A stretch of DNA of 33,187 nt. It comes from Granulosicoccus sp. GTDB taxonomy: Bacteria; Pseudomonadota; Gammaproteobacteria; Granulosicoccales; Granulosicoccaceae. Made by a program: the position numbers and the translations under genes. Below, in pieces: positions 1-8,974 of the stretch (position 1 is the first letter of the stretch; every line of letters begins with the position of its first letter). The notes below the pieces were generated by a model that did no database searches, was not told the origin of the DNA, and saw nothing but the letters and a program-made list of their open reading frames with translations. Location of the stretch: contig JABDKN010000300.1 of assembly GCA_013002205.1 (NCBI GenBank), positions 1-33,187 of the forward strand, read 5' to 3'.

Positions 1-90
1 ATTCGAGTCCGAAGAACAGGCACCCAGGGCCAGGGCCAACAGAACAGGCATCAGCAGGCCGCTCTGGCGAATCATCGTTTTCTTAATCAT
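1..90 (-). CDS. Lipoprotein, N-terminal fragment (cut by window edge)
   Basis: Reading leftward from an ATG at 90 gives 30 codons that run off the window. The peptide begins MIKK, has a hydrophobic stretch, and ends in a lipobox (LALGAC) with the lipidated Cys at residue 25, followed by Ser-Ser-Asp-Ser. This is a type II signal peptide, so the product should be a lipid-anchored envelope protein. An alternative ATG lies at 75 (residue 6) and would leave a shorter N-region. Neither start has a strong Shine-Dalgarno. The functional part lies outside the window, so no role can be assigned. It is on the same strand as the catabolic operon that ends at 291, but about 200 bases separate them, so I treat it as independent. 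Confidence 0.7.
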   Translation of the reverse strand, partial: MIKKTMIRQSGLLMPVLLALALGACSSDSN

Positions 91-230
91 ATATATGTCG
101 GTCTGGCCTCAGGCCACTATAAAAGAATGCCGCCTTTGTACTCGGGGCGCATCAGCAGAGTCAAGGAAGTCTGCCCGGTAATACGGAAATACATGAACTG
201 TCACGGGTTTTACCAGCCAGGGCAGCGAAC

Positions 231-281
231 CCAGCAAGGGCCGTGAACCCATCCAGGACCGTGGACCAGCAAGGGCCGTGA
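231..281. repeat. Two 16-bp direct repeats, 35 bp apart
   Basis: The 16-mer CCAGCAAGGGCCGTGA occurs at 231-246 and again at 266-281. The pair lies in the non-coding gap just beyond the stop of the hydroxynicotinate-reductase homologue. A related but diverged unit (ATCCAGGACCGTGGA) sits between them. It may be a remnant of a short tandem duplication or a protein-binding site; nothing seen distinguishes these. Confidence 0.6.
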
Positions 282-290
282 CGACGAGAC

Positions 291-1808
291 TTACACGCCC
301 CAGGCAAAGTGTCGAGTATGCCCCGGCCAGGCCAAAGAGTTCGCTACAGTTTCGCAACGTTCGATATTTTCTGCAACATCCTGCAGAGAACGTATGTGCT
401 CGACGTGCCCGCCCAGGCGCACGTAGTCAGCCCTTCGCAGGGTGAATTCGATCGGCGCGACGAGCGCCGGCGTGGGTACATAACCAAACGCGTTGCGCGG
501 CATTTGCATGACATCCGCCATTACCGTAATACCACCGCCAGGCCAGACGTAGGCAGGCGCTCCACCGCAGGACACATAGGTCAATGACTGGCGTACAGAG
601 TGCGTGAGGGCAACCGGGTTTTCCGTGACACCGGCTCGCAGGGAACCGCCTGCCCCTCCCATGAACAATACCGAGCAGAGCGACGGTTCGCAATTTTCCG
701 CAATGCGTTCAACCGAGCCACGCAAGGTCTCCGGCAAGGGCGCGGGCACAGGTTTCAGTGCCTCGTCCAGGACGAAATACGCCCACTGCTCCCCGGTCGT
801 GGAGACCATCAGCAAACGCAACCCGGCATAGGCATCAGCCGGCTTGAATTCATCCAGAATACTCAAAGGGTCCTGAATGTCGGTGCCACCCCAACCCGAT
901 CCAGGACTGGCCACCTGAAAATAGCGCCCCGGCGTCGAGCGTCGACCCCTGATGCGGATACCGGTTGCCGGCAACCCCAGAAGCTTGCCAGCCTGATGCT
1001 CAGACAGCACACCGGTTATATGATCATCGACGACAACGACCTCGTCGACATGTGAGGCCCATTGCCGGGCAAACATGCCGATGGTCGCCGATCCACACCC
1101 GACCCGCATCAGTTTTTCCCGAACGCCATCGACCACCGGCGCCATTCCTGCCTGTACGGTAAGCGCCGCACCATCGTCAATAGTCATGTCAACTGCATCA
1201 CGGTTGCATAGCGCCAGCAATGCCTCGCAGGTGATACGACCCTCTTTTCTAGTCCCGCCGGTCAGGTGATTGACCCCGCCCAGCGAGAGCATCTGCGAGC
1301 CGTACTCGCCCGTCATCACATGACCGATGGCCTCTCCCCGGACTCTGACCGTTGCCTGCTCCGGTCCGATATGACGGTCGGTGTCGATCTTTACCTTGGT
1401 GCCGCAGTAGCTGAATATGCCTTCAGTGACGACCGTCACCATGTCAACGTCAGCGTATTGCTGACTGACGATAAAAGGGGCAGGCTTGTAATCCGGGTAG
1501 GTTGTACCGGCGCCAATTGCCGTAACGAATGTCTGCCGACCACCCAGAATATTACCATCCCAGGCCGGGGGCAGATCCCCAGTCGATTCCGGCGGTTCCT
1601 CCCCTGCAAGAAGAAAGGGTACAGCCATCGCCTCTTCACCCTCGGCACGCTGCAAAATGGTAAACGGGTCGACGCGAACCAGTTCACCACCCTCGTTGGC
1701 ATACCGATCACACGCCCCGCTTCGACCCTCCTTGATGTAGCACAGTACCGGGCATGCATCACACCGGATCTTGCCCCCTTCATCCTGTTCAACCGTGAAT
1801 CTGACCAT
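291..1808 (-). CDS. 6-hydroxynicotinate reductase homologue (ferredoxin-dependent ring reductase)
   Basis: The 505-residue protein resembles E. barkeri 6-hydroxynicotinate reductase (Hnr), an iron-sulfur enzyme that reduces 6-hydroxynicotinate to 1,4,5,6-tetrahydro-6-oxonicotinate with reduced ferredoxin. The length fits the roughly 55-kDa subunit reported there. Visible features are an N-terminal cluster motif (C16-x2-C19-x3-C23-x9-C33), several further conserved Cys, and Gly-rich stretches near residues 385-395 and 420. It starts 2 nt after the stop of the upstream molybdenum subunit, with GGGGAG about 10 nt before the ATG, so it is the last gene of the leftward operon and translationally linked to the hydroxylase. 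No ferredoxin gene is present, so the electron donor must come from elsewhere. Family assignment is good; the true substrate could be another pyridone carboxylate. Confidence 0.82.
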   Translation of the reverse strand: MVRFTVEQDEGGKIRCDACPVLCYIKEGRSGACDRYANEGGELVRVDPFTILQRAEGEEAMAVPFLLAGEEPPESTGDLPPAWDGNILGGRQTFVTAIGAGTTYPDYKPAPFIVSQQYADVDMVTVVTEGIFSYCGTKVKIDTDRHIGPEQATVRVRGEAIGHVMTGEYGSQMLSLGGVNHLTGGTRKEGRITCEALLALCNRDAVDMTIDDGAALTVQAGMAPVVDGVREKLMRVGCGSATIGMFARQWASHVDEVVVVDDHITGVLSEHQAGKLLGLPATGIRIRGRRSTPGRYFQVASPGSGWGGTDIQDPLSILDEFKPADAYAGLRLLMVSTTGEQWAYFVLDEALKPVPAPLPETLRGSVERIAENCEPSLCSVLFMGGAGGSLRAGVTENPVALTHSVRQSLTYVSCGGAPAYVWPGGGITVMADVMQMPRNAFGYVPTPALVAPIEFTLRRADYVRLGGHVEHIRSLQDVAENIERCETVANSLAWPGHTRHFAWGV

Positions 1809-1810
1809 GA

Positions 1811-4648
1811 TCAGTTGGCTCCCCGGCCCGTGTTGATGGCCGACAGTATTCTTTCCGGTGTCGCCGGTACTGACCGGATACGAGCGCCGGATGCATGAGC
1901 GATAGCATTGAGTACCGCTGGTGCGGTTGGAATCAGTACGTGTTCTCCCAGTCCCTTGGCGCCGAATGGACCATGCGGATCCGGCACTTCCACGATCACA
2001 GTGTCAACGGGCGGAATATCGCCTATGGTGGGGATGAGATAATCGTGCAGATTTTCCGTGCGTGCAGGAATGAACTCCTCCATCAACGCAAGCCCGACCC
2101 CCTGGGCAACACCACCGTGTATCTGCCCTTCGACAAGATTCGGATTGATTGCACGGCCCACGTCATGGGCAGCGGTCACGCGATCGAGGGTGACTGTCCC
2201 CAGCCTGGTGTCGACATCCAGCGATACCATCTGTGCAGCATATCCGTACAGTGCATAGGGTTCACCCTGGCCATTTTCGTCCAAGGGCCTGGTTGGCGGA
2301 TCGTAGGACCCTTCAGCCATGAAGACGTAACCCAGATCATTTGCCGGCAGGTCAGACAGGCTGATCGATGCCGTGTCGGGCTGATCGCGATTGACGGTGA
2401 GCGAGGCACCGGCAATTTCCAACTGCGTTATCGTGGTGCAGTTGGTATGCCTGGCAATCATTGCGCGCAGTGCCAGCGCGGACAGGCGGGCGGCATTCCC
2501 GGAGACGAAGGTCTGCCGGGATGCCGAGGTCTTGCCGGCATCGGGCGTCAGAGTCGAATCCGGATCTATCAGGGTGATCGCCTCCACGGGCACACCCAGA
2601 GTGTCAGCAAATATCTGCGCAATCACGGTGTTGGAACCCTGTCCGATATCCACGGCCCCCTGGTGCAGACAGACTACACCGTCGGCACGAATGCCCGAGC
2701 GGATAGTGGATGGATTGGGCAACGATGTGTTGCCACAGCCATACCAGCCACTGGCAAGCCCGACCCCGCGACGCAGCGGCGAGCCACTGGCGCGAGCGCT
2801 TTCGTTGAACTGGCCGGCGTCACGCAAGGCCTGTTGCCAGGGTATCCGGAGTGCATCCAGGCAGGCGCGAATACCCACGGAAGACTCGAATCGCTGACCG
2901 GTGACGGTGCGTTGGCCGTTGTCCAGCGCATTGAGAAACCGGAACTCGAGTCTGTCCATACCGGATGCCTCAGCGAGTTCATCGAACAGCGACTCCTGGG
3001 CAATGGCTGCCTGAGGCACGCCAAAACCGCGAAATGCCCCCGCCGGTGCACTGTGTGTGTAGACACCGACGGTGCGCGCAGAATAGTCAGGCGTGTAGTA
3101 AGGTCCGGATGCGTGTATGGGCACACGGTTGGCCACGGTCGGGCCCCAGGATGCGTAGGCGCCGGTATTGAATACACCGTCAAAGCGAAATCCGCACACC
3201 CGACCTGCCTCGTCAATACCGATTTCAACCTGCATATGCGCGGGATGTCGCTTGGTCGTTGACTGCATGGACTCCTGCCGGGTGAAGGCAATGCGCACAG
3301 GCACTCCGAGCTTCCACGCGGCCAGGGCCACGTAGGGTTGAAACGACAGATCGAGCTTGGAGCCGAATCCACCCCCTACCGAGCTCGGAACGATGCGCAG
3401 GGCAGACGGCTCCATGTCCATGATCCGTGCAAGACTGTCCCGGTTCATGTAAGGCGCCTGGGTACAGCCGTGTATCTCCAGTGTGTCTCCCACGCGACGG
3501 GCAAAACCGGCTTCAGGCTCGATATAGGCGTGCTCGATGAACCCGGTGGTAAAGGTTGCGCTGACACGACTGACGGCTCTCTCAAGGGATGCAGTGGCAT
3601 CGCCGCACTGCACCCTGCCTTCGCACAGGACATTGCGGGCAGCGTGCTCATGTAACTGGCATGCGCCATCCTGCTGAGCCTCGAAAGGATCCAGTAATGC
3701 TGGAAGCTCGTTCCACACGATGGGAAAGTCCTCTGGCAACAGCGCCTCGACCTTGTCGGCACAGCCGATGATCGCGGCCACCACTTCACCCCTGAAACGG
3801 GTATGACGCTGGGCAAATACAGGCTGGTCGATGAACGGCGGGATGACACCGAAGCGATTCTCACCGGGAATGTCACTGGCACTCAGTACGCAATCGATGC
3901 CCGGATGCTGTTCGACGAAGGCCTGCAGGTCACCGAGTTCAAAGCTGGCGTGATGATAGGGCGAGCGCAGCAACCTGCACAACCGGGCATCGGCAGGCGC
4001 GACGTCGTCACCGAAGGTATCCGTTCCCGACACCTTCGGCCAGCCATCCAGCCGGGTTATCGACACGCCCACGGAAGGCTGCGCGGCGCTCTGCTGCGCC
4101 CGAATCGCGGGTGGCCCGTCTGCCAGTGGTGACTGCATGGATTGGGTAGCCTGCATGACGGCGCGGATTATCTTGCGATAGCCGGTACATCGACAGAGCA
4201 CGCCACCCAGTGCATCCTTCACCGCTTGTTCCGAAGGCTGCGGCGACTGTCTCAGCAGGGCAACGGCCGCGATCAGCATGCCCGGTGTGCAGATGCCACA
4301 CTGCGCCGCCCCGCAGCTCAGAAACGAACGTTGCAGTTGTTGCATCAGTTCATCTGACGCACCCAGGCCGCGCAGGGTGTCAACCTGCTTGCCGGCAACC
4401 TGACCGACGGCAGTCAGGCAGGCACACACGGCCTTGCCATCGACCAGTACCGTACAGGCACCGCAATCGCCCGCATTGCAGCCGATCTTCACATCGCGCT
4501 GATCACAGTGATCGCGCAGCACAGAGGACAGCCGCTGAGCAGGTGAACCACAGGCGTCGACCTGCGCACCGTTACAGGTAAAGCGTATCGGCTGCGCAGC
4601 CCCGATGGAAGGCGTGGACTCGAACAGGGATGGTTCCAACGGCGTCAC
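1811..4648 (-). CDS. Fused [2Fe-2S]/molybdenum subunit of a xanthine dehydrogenase-family hydroxylase (nicotinate dehydrogenase-like)
   Basis: The 945-residue protein joins two normally separate subunits. Residues about 20-165 hold two [2Fe-2S] clusters: a plant-type set C57, C62, C65, C77 and a second set C117, C120, C152, C154. From about residue 195 it is a molybdopterin-cytosine-dinucleotide hydroxylase domain with GGGFGSK, AFRGFGVPQ and, near the C-terminus, GAKGLGE with the probable catalytic Glu902. Such enzymes insert a water-derived oxygen next to a ring nitrogen. The next genes encode a hydroxynicotinate-reductase homologue (2 nt away) and the FAD subunit (4-nt overlap), so C6 hydroxylation of a pyridine carboxylate is the likely role. 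The layout resembles E. coli XdhD with separate YgfM, not the four-subunit E. barkeri nicotinate dehydrogenase. No XdhC-type insertion chaperone is in the window. Confidence 0.85.
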   Translation of the reverse strand: MTPLEPSLFESTPSIGAAQPIRFTCNGAQVDACGSPAQRLSSVLRDHCDQRDVKIGCNAGDCGACTVLVDGKAVCACLTAVGQVAGKQVDTLRGLGASDELMQQLQRSFLSCGAAQCGICTPGMLIAAVALLRQSPQPSEQAVKDALGGVLCRCTGYRKIIRAVMQATQSMQSPLADGPPAIRAQQSAAQPSVGVSITRLDGWPKVSGTDTFGDDVAPADARLCRLLRSPYHHASFELGDLQAFVEQHPGIDCVLSASDIPGENRFGVIPPFIDQPVFAQRHTRFRGEVVAAIIGCADKVEALLPEDFPIVWNELPALLDPFEAQQDGACQLHEHAARNVLCEGRVQCGDATASLERAVSRVSATFTTGFIEHAYIEPEAGFARRVGDTLEIHGCTQAPYMNRDSLARIMDMEPSALRIVPSSVGGGFGSKLDLSFQPYVALAAWKLGVPVRIAFTRQESMQSTTKRHPAHMQVEIGIDEAGRVCGFRFDGVFNTGAYASWGPTVANRVPIHASGPYYTPDYSARTVGVYTHSAPAGAFRGFGVPQAAIAQESLFDELAEASGMDRLEFRFLNALDNGQRTVTGQRFESSVGIRACLDALRIPWQQALRDAGQFNESARASGSPLRRGVGLASGWYGCGNTSLPNPSTIRSGIRADGVVCLHQGAVDIGQGSNTVIAQIFADTLGVPVEAITLIDPDSTLTPDAGKTSASRQTFVSGNAARLSALALRAMIARHTNCTTITQLEIAGASLTVNRDQPDTASISLSDLPANDLGYVFMAEGSYDPPTRPLDENGQGEPYALYGYAAQMVSLDVDTRLGTVTLDRVTAAHDVGRAINPNLVEGQIHGGVAQGVGLALMEEFIPARTENLHDYLIPTIGDIPPVDTVIVEVPDPHGPFGAKGLGEHVLIPTAPAVLNAIAHASGARIRSVPATPERILSAINTGRGAN

Positions 4649-5535
4649 GTGTCAACCTCGGTGTCATCGCATTGAGCAGGCTGTCGCCTTCCGTGCAGCA
4701 AGGTGTGCAAGCCAGAGGCGAGCAATCGGCCGATCATCTGCCCGGCCGCGATCAGGCGATAGTCCGCCGACCCGCGGACATCACTGAGCGGATTCAACCC
4801 GGACAGTAGTGCGGGTGTCACCAGCGACACCAGATCATCCTGGATGGATTGACCCAGCAAAACGTGTTCAAGCTTGCGCAAGCGCGTGGCCACCGCTGAG
4901 CACGCACCCACCGAAATGCGCACCGAGACCAGTCTGTCCTGTTCATCCGCTTCCAGCGTGATGCAGGCCATGACGATGGAGATGACCAGGTAGCGCCGTG
5001 CTCCGAGTTTACTGAATCCACTGATTGCATGGTCACTGATCGACGGCACGTTTATGGCGATCATCAGCTCATCGCTGGCCAGTGCAGTGGATCGGGGTGC
5101 AAGTATGAACTGATCCAGCGGCAGAATGCGAGTGCCGCGAACCGATGCAAGTTCTACCGAGGCATCCAGGCACAGCAATGGCGGCACGCCATCGGCAGCC
5201 GGAGATGCATTGCACAGGTTTCCTGCCAGTGTTGCAGCATTCTGGATCTGCACCGAGCCTACTTCCCGGGCGGCTGCCTTCAATCCGTCAAAGGCAGGAG
5301 GCAGTGGCTCGTTGAGGATATCAGTCCAGGTGCTGAGTGCTCCGAAACGCCATCCACCAGCAGTTTTCTCCACCCCCTGCAACCCTGCGATTCGGGTGAC
5401 ATCCAGCACGCGATCCGGTGCAGGCGCATCGCGCAGGGCAGGATAGAAATCGGTACCCCCGGCAAGAACCGGAATCGCCGATCGAGAGAGCTCTTCCAGT
5501 GCTGAGGAAAGCGAACGTAACTGACGATTACTCAA
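4645..5535 (-). CDS. FAD-binding subunit of the molybdenum hydroxylase (CoxM/XdhB family)
   Basis: The 296-residue protein carries the FAD_binding_5 signatures LAGGTDFYP (residues 24-32) and TLAGNLCNASPAADG (near 102-116), which hold the flavin diphosphate and ring. It should pass electrons from the [2Fe-2S] clusters of the fused subunit to an external acceptor. Its stop overlaps the start of that subunit by 4 nt (ATGA), so the two are made together in near-equal amounts. The only plausible start is TTG at 5535, with AGGTGG just upstream; no ATG gives a full N-terminus, and conserved sequence begins within about 20 residues. An 80-nt gap with a small hairpin separates it from the upstream LivF gene. 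Confidence 0.83.
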   Translation of the reverse strand: MSNRQLRSLSSALEELSRSAIPVLAGGTDFYPALRDAPAPDRVLDVTRIAGLQGVEKTAGGWRFGALSTWTDILNEPLPPAFDGLKAAAREVGSVQIQNAATLAGNLCNASPAADGVPPLLCLDASVELASVRGTRILPLDQFILAPRSTALASDELMIAINVPSISDHAISGFSKLGARRYLVISIVMACITLEADEQDRLVSVRISVGACSAVATRLRKLEHVLLGQSIQDDLVSLVTPALLSGLNPLSDVRGSADYRLIAAGQMIGRLLASGLHTLLHGRRQPAQCDDTEVDT

Positions 5536-5585
5536 GTTGCCACCTGCTCACTGGCTGCAATCTCCAGGCGGACAGGCGCAGAACA

Positions 5586-5599
5586 GTGGGCCTTCCCAC
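5586..5599 (-). other. Small intercistronic hairpin
   Basis: GTGGG and CCCAC form a 5-bp stem around a 4-nt loop in the 80-nt gap between the LivF stop and the FAD-subunit start. No U-run follows, so it is more likely an mRNA stability or processing element than a terminator. Confidence 0.35.
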
Positions 5600-5615
5600 C
5601 GGGAGAGGTAGCGAT

Positions 5616-6317
5616 TCAAACCGACAGATAGGCATCACGAATCTCCGGCTGCGCTTCCAGCTCGGCGAAGCTGCCATCGTACTTCTTCAAGCCGCCTTCG
5701 ATGATAACCGCCCGGTCCGATACGATTCTGGCAAAGTGAAGATTCTGCTCGGACAGCAGCACCGGCAAGCCTTCAGCCTTGAGTTTCAGGATTGTCTGCG
5801 CCATCTGTTCGACGATCACCGGTGCGATTCCTTCACTGGGTTCATCCAGCAGCAGCAGCCTGGGATTGCCCATGAGGGTCCGGGCAATCGACAGCATCTG
5901 CTGCTCACCGCCGGACAGGGCTTTGCCGCGATTGTTGCGGCGCTCGGCCAGATTCGGAAACAGGTCAAAGAGTATTTCCTCTGTCCATTCGAACACACCC
6001 TCCCGCGGCGGCTGCCTGCCTACTTCCAGGTTTTCACTGATGGTCAGGTCGGTAAAGATACGTCGCTCCTCCGGCACATAACCGATACCCAGCTTGGCTA
6101 CTCGATGCGTTGGCAACCGGGTCAGGGACTCTCCCTGAAAACTCACGCTGCCACTGTCCGGCCTGACCAGTTGCATGATCGTTTTCACCGTGGTGGTCTT
6201 GCCGGCTCCGTTTCTGCCCAGCAGGGAGACGACTTCCCCTGCCTGAATGGAAAAGCTCAGATCGCGCAGAATATGCGCCTTGCCGTAGAAGCTGTTCACT
6301 CCCGACAGTTCAAGCAT
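5616..6317 (-). CDS. ABC transporter ATP-binding protein, LivF type
   Basis: The 233-residue protein is one of two ATPases of a branched-chain-amino-acid-type (HAAT family) importer. It shows Walker A GRNGAGKTT (residues 34-42), the ABC signature LSGGEQQ, Walker B LLLLDEP and an H-loop replaced by the family's EQN segment. The frame is open upstream, but ATG at 6317 gives the classic LivF N-terminus (MLELSGVN), has GAG 8 nt upstream, and overlaps the LivG stop by 8 nt. A second ATG two codons earlier (6323) is possible. In this operon the importer most likely takes up the catabolic substrate rather than amino acids. Confidence 0.88.
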   Translation of the reverse strand: MLELSGVNSFYGKAHILRDLSFSIQAGEVVSLLGRNGAGKTTTVKTIMQLVRPDSGSVSFQGESLTRLPTHRVAKLGIGYVPEERRIFTDLTISENLEVGRQPPREGVFEWTEEILFDLFPNLAERRNNRGKALSGGEQQMLSIARTLMGNPRLLLLDEPSEGIAPVIVEQMAQTILKLKAEGLPVLLSEQNLHFARIVSDRAVIIEGGLKKYDGSFAELEAQPEIRDAYLSV

Positions 6318-7098
6318 GCCCATCACTCGCTGCGAAAACACTGCCACCACCCAGGTAGACTTCCTGTACCAACGGGTCGTTACGAATCTCTTCGACTGAT
6401 CCATTGGCAATGAGTTCGCCTCGATTGAGTACCATGATCCGGTGAGCGTGTGTGAAGACCACGTCCATGTCGTGTTCGGTGAACAGCACACTGACGTTTC
6501 GTTCACTGACGATATCGGCGGTCAGCTGCATCAATCCAATACGTTCTCTGGGCGCCATGCCGGCCGTGGGTTCGTCCATCAGCAGCAGGGTCGGTTCGTG
6601 ACACAAGGCGATCGCCAGCTCCAGGCGCTTCAGATCGCCATAGGCCAGAATCGCACAGGCACGTTCTGCCTGCTCCGGCATGCCCACCAGTTCCAGCAAT
6701 CGCATGGCCTGATCCCGATACAGGTGAGTGGCGTAGGGACGTAGGGAATACAGCCGTCGGTGATGTGAGATCAGTGCCATCTGGATGTTCTCGATGACGG
6801 TCATGGACTGATAGGTACCGGTAATCTGGAAGGTGCGTCCGACACCTTTGCGCCAGATACGTCTCGGCTGTCGACCGGTAATCTTCTCACCGTGCAGATA
6901 GACGTTACCGCGCGTGGGTTTCAATTGCCCCATCAGCATGTTGAAGCAGGTGGTCTTGCCCGCACCGTTAGGTCCGATCAAGGCAAGCAGTTCTCCCCTG
7001 GCTACCTCGAAGCTGACATCGTTGAGCGCGTGGATACCACCGAAGGATTTGCTCAGATCGATGACCGACAGCACTGCGGTGTCCTCGTTTCCCGTCAT
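6310..7098 (-). CDS. ABC transporter ATP-binding protein, LivG type
   Basis: The 262-residue protein is the second ATPase of the importer. Walker A GPNGAGKTT lies near residues 42-50, followed by the LivG-typical segment GRTFQITGTYQSMTVIEN, Walker B LLLMDEPTAG and H-loop FTEHDMD. The ABC signature is unusual: LAYGDLKRLELA instead of the common LSYGEQRRLEIA, which keeps the central Gly but changes flanking residues. It overlaps the permease stop by 4 nt (ATGA) and the LivF start by 8 nt, so the permease and both ATPases are translationally coupled. It should pair with LivF under the fused permease. Confidence 0.9.
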   Translation of the reverse strand: MTGNEDTAVLSVIDLSKSFGGIHALNDVSFEVARGELLALIGPNGAGKTTCFNMLMGQLKPTRGNVYLHGEKITGRQPRRIWRKGVGRTFQITGTYQSMTVIENIQMALISHHRRLYSLRPYATHLYRDQAMRLLELVGMPEQAERACAILAYGDLKRLELAIALCHEPTLLLMDEPTAGMAPRERIGLMQLTADIVSERNVSVLFTEHDMDVVFTHAHRIMVLNRGELIANGSVEEIRNDPLVQEVYLGGGSVFAASDGHA

Positions 7099-8972
7099 TG
7101 ACGGCTCTCCGCAGCGACAGTCTCAGGCTCACTGGGTTGGCGGTAACGATCAAACAGTTTGCGAAAGCTGCCGACGATGCCATACGGTGCCAGCACGACT
7201 ACCGCGATAATCAGCAGACCCAGGGCCAGTCGCCAGTATTCGAAGCGTGTCAGGTAGTCCTTGACCAGTTCAAGCGTTGCCGCACCCACCACACCGCCCG
7301 AGAGGGTCTTGACCCCACCCAGGAATACCACGATCAATCCATCGAAGGATTTGGCGATTTCCATCTCGTTGGGAAAGACACTGCCTTTGGAAAACACGAA
7401 CAGAGCACCGGCAACTCCGGCCATGGCACCGGCCAGGGTGAAGGCCATCCACTGTATGCGCTTGGTGTTGATGCCTGTGGCCTCAGCCTGTCGCTGCGAA
7501 TCCCGGGACGCCCGCAGCGCGTAACCAAACGGTGAATGCGCAATGTGCCGCAGCAGAATGATACCGCCCACCCCGACGATCGCCGTGAAATAGAAATAGC
7601 TGTTGGCTTCGGACAGCCAACCGGCGGGCCAGACGTCGACCAGGCCATCATCGCCTCCGGTGAATTCGTCCCACTGAAACACCAGCGACCAGAGCAATTG
7701 AGCCATGGCAAGTGTCAGCATCGCGAAATAGACGCCAGTCAGACGCAGACATAGCCAGCCGATGATAACCGCCAGTAGCCCGGCTCCCAGAGGTGCCAAC
7801 AGAAACGCCAGTTCCATCGGTGCCTCAGCATGAATGACCAGCAAACCGGCAACATAGGCACCACCACCAAAGAAGGCTGCGTGACCGAACGAGACCAGCC
7901 CGCCCAGCCCGAGCAGAAAATGCAGGCTGGCCGCAAACAGACAGAATATGATGATGTCCGTGATGAGTATCACCAGAAAGTGAGAACCGGTCATGGGTAA
8001 GGCAAGCAGCAGCACCAGCAGCACACCCACCATCATTCGGGCACGACCACTGGCAGGCTTGATGGGTCGCTCCGGCTCTCCGACCTGACCATGTTCGCCG
8101 ACCACCTCTTCGCGTCCGAGCAACCCGTAAGGGCGTATCGTCAGCACGACTGCCATGACGACGAACATCAATACCAGTGTGCTTTGAGGCAGATAGGACA
8201 CCCCGAATACGTTCAGCACGGAGATGAGCACGGCCGCGATGTAGGCTCCGGGCAACGAGCCCATGCCGCCTATGACCACCACCACGAATATCGCCGCCAG
8301 GATATTGAAGTCCATGAGCAGATCCGCTCCGCCCTTGGGTAATTGAATGGCACCTCCCAGACCAGCCATACCGGCTCCGAGAAAAAATACGCCGGTGAAC
8401 AACCAGGCCTGGTTGACACCCAGTGCAGCGACCATTTCCCTGTCCTGCGTAGCCGCTCTGACCAGTACACCGAGTCGCGTCCTGGAGATCAGGTACCACA
8501 GCGCAAACAGGACAAAGGGTGTCAGGGCGATCAGTGCAAGATCATAAGTGGGCACCGGTTCGTCCATGATGCGTACGATGCCTTTCAGCCCAGGAGCCCG
8601 CGGGCCGAGTACATCTTCGGCCCCCCAGATCATCAGCGTCAGATCCTGAATCACCAGGATGACGCCGAAGGTTGCCACGAGCTGGAAAAGTTCCGGCGCT
8701 CTGTAGACAGGCCTGAGTACCAGCATCTCGACGATCACACCGATGAGTCCGACGATCAGGCCGGTCAACAGCACCGATGCCCAGAATCCGACGGCACCGG
8801 GCAACACCTGCATCAATGAATACCCGACAAATGCCCCCAGCATGTAGAACGAACCGTGGGCGAAATTGACGATGCGGGTGACACCGAAAATAAGCGACAG
8901 GCCTGAGGCCACCAGGAACAAGGTGGCAGCGTTGGCCAGCCCGGTCAGAAGCTGGGCGATGAACAGTCCCAT
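7095..8972 (-). CDS. Fused LivH-LivM permease of the ABC importer
   Basis: The 625-residue membrane protein combines both permease halves of a Liv-type importer. Residues 1 to about 290 look like LivH (N-terminal LTGLANAATLFLVASGLSL and a SGLSLIFGVTRIVNFAHG-type motif). After a short hydrophilic linker near 290-310, the remainder looks like LivM (GGLVSFGHAAFFGGGAYV, then SLRASRDS-like coupling segment ALRASRDSQRQAEATG). Each half has many hydrophobic segments. LivH and LivM are usually separate, so fusion fixes a 1:1 ratio. The ATG at 8972 has no clear Shine-Dalgarno and lies 2 nt after one arm of an 8-bp inverted repeat (8975-9024), so its translation may be held down relative to the binding-protein gene upstream. 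Confidence 0.87.
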   Translation of the reverse strand: MGLFIAQLLTGLANAATLFLVASGLSLIFGVTRIVNFAHGSFYMLGAFVGYSLMQVLPGAVGFWASVLLTGLIVGLIGVIVEMLVLRPVYRAPELFQLVATFGVILVIQDLTLMIWGAEDVLGPRAPGLKGIVRIMDEPVPTYDLALIALTPFVLFALWYLISRTRLGVLVRAATQDREMVAALGVNQAWLFTGVFFLGAGMAGLGGAIQLPKGGADLLMDFNILAAIFVVVVIGGMGSLPGAYIAAVLISVLNVFGVSYLPQSTLVLMFVVMAVVLTIRPYGLLGREEVVGEHGQVGEPERPIKPASGRARMMVGVLLVLLLALPMTGSHFLVILITDIIIFCLFAASLHFLLGLGGLVSFGHAAFFGGGAYVAGLLVIHAEAPMELAFLLAPLGAGLLAVIIGWLCLRLTGVYFAMLTLAMAQLLWSLVFQWDEFTGGDDGLVDVWPAGWLSEANSYFYFTAIVGVGGIILLRHIAHSPFGYALRASRDSQRQAEATGINTKRIQWMAFTLAGAMAGVAGALFVFSKGSVFPNEMEIAKSFDGLIVVFLGGVKTLSGGVVGAATLELVKDYLTRFEYWRLALGLLIIAVVVLAPYGIVGSFRKLFDRYRQPSEPETVAAESRQ

Positions 8973-8974
8973 GC

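Noticed and set aside
109-357. 82-residue leftward frame beyond the reductase gene
   Set aside because: It overlaps the end of the reductase gene in another frame, spans the 16-bp repeats, and has no ribosome site or recognisable sequence.
1895-3262. 455-residue open frame on the plus strand
   Set aside because: It is antisense to the molybdenum-hydroxylase gene, whose motifs are intact. The peptide is rich in Arg, Gly and Cys without domains, typical of a high-GC shadow frame.
5418-6413. 331-residue open frame on the plus strand
   Set aside because: It lies opposite LivF and the FAD subunit, both with clear family motifs, and shows no domain of its own.
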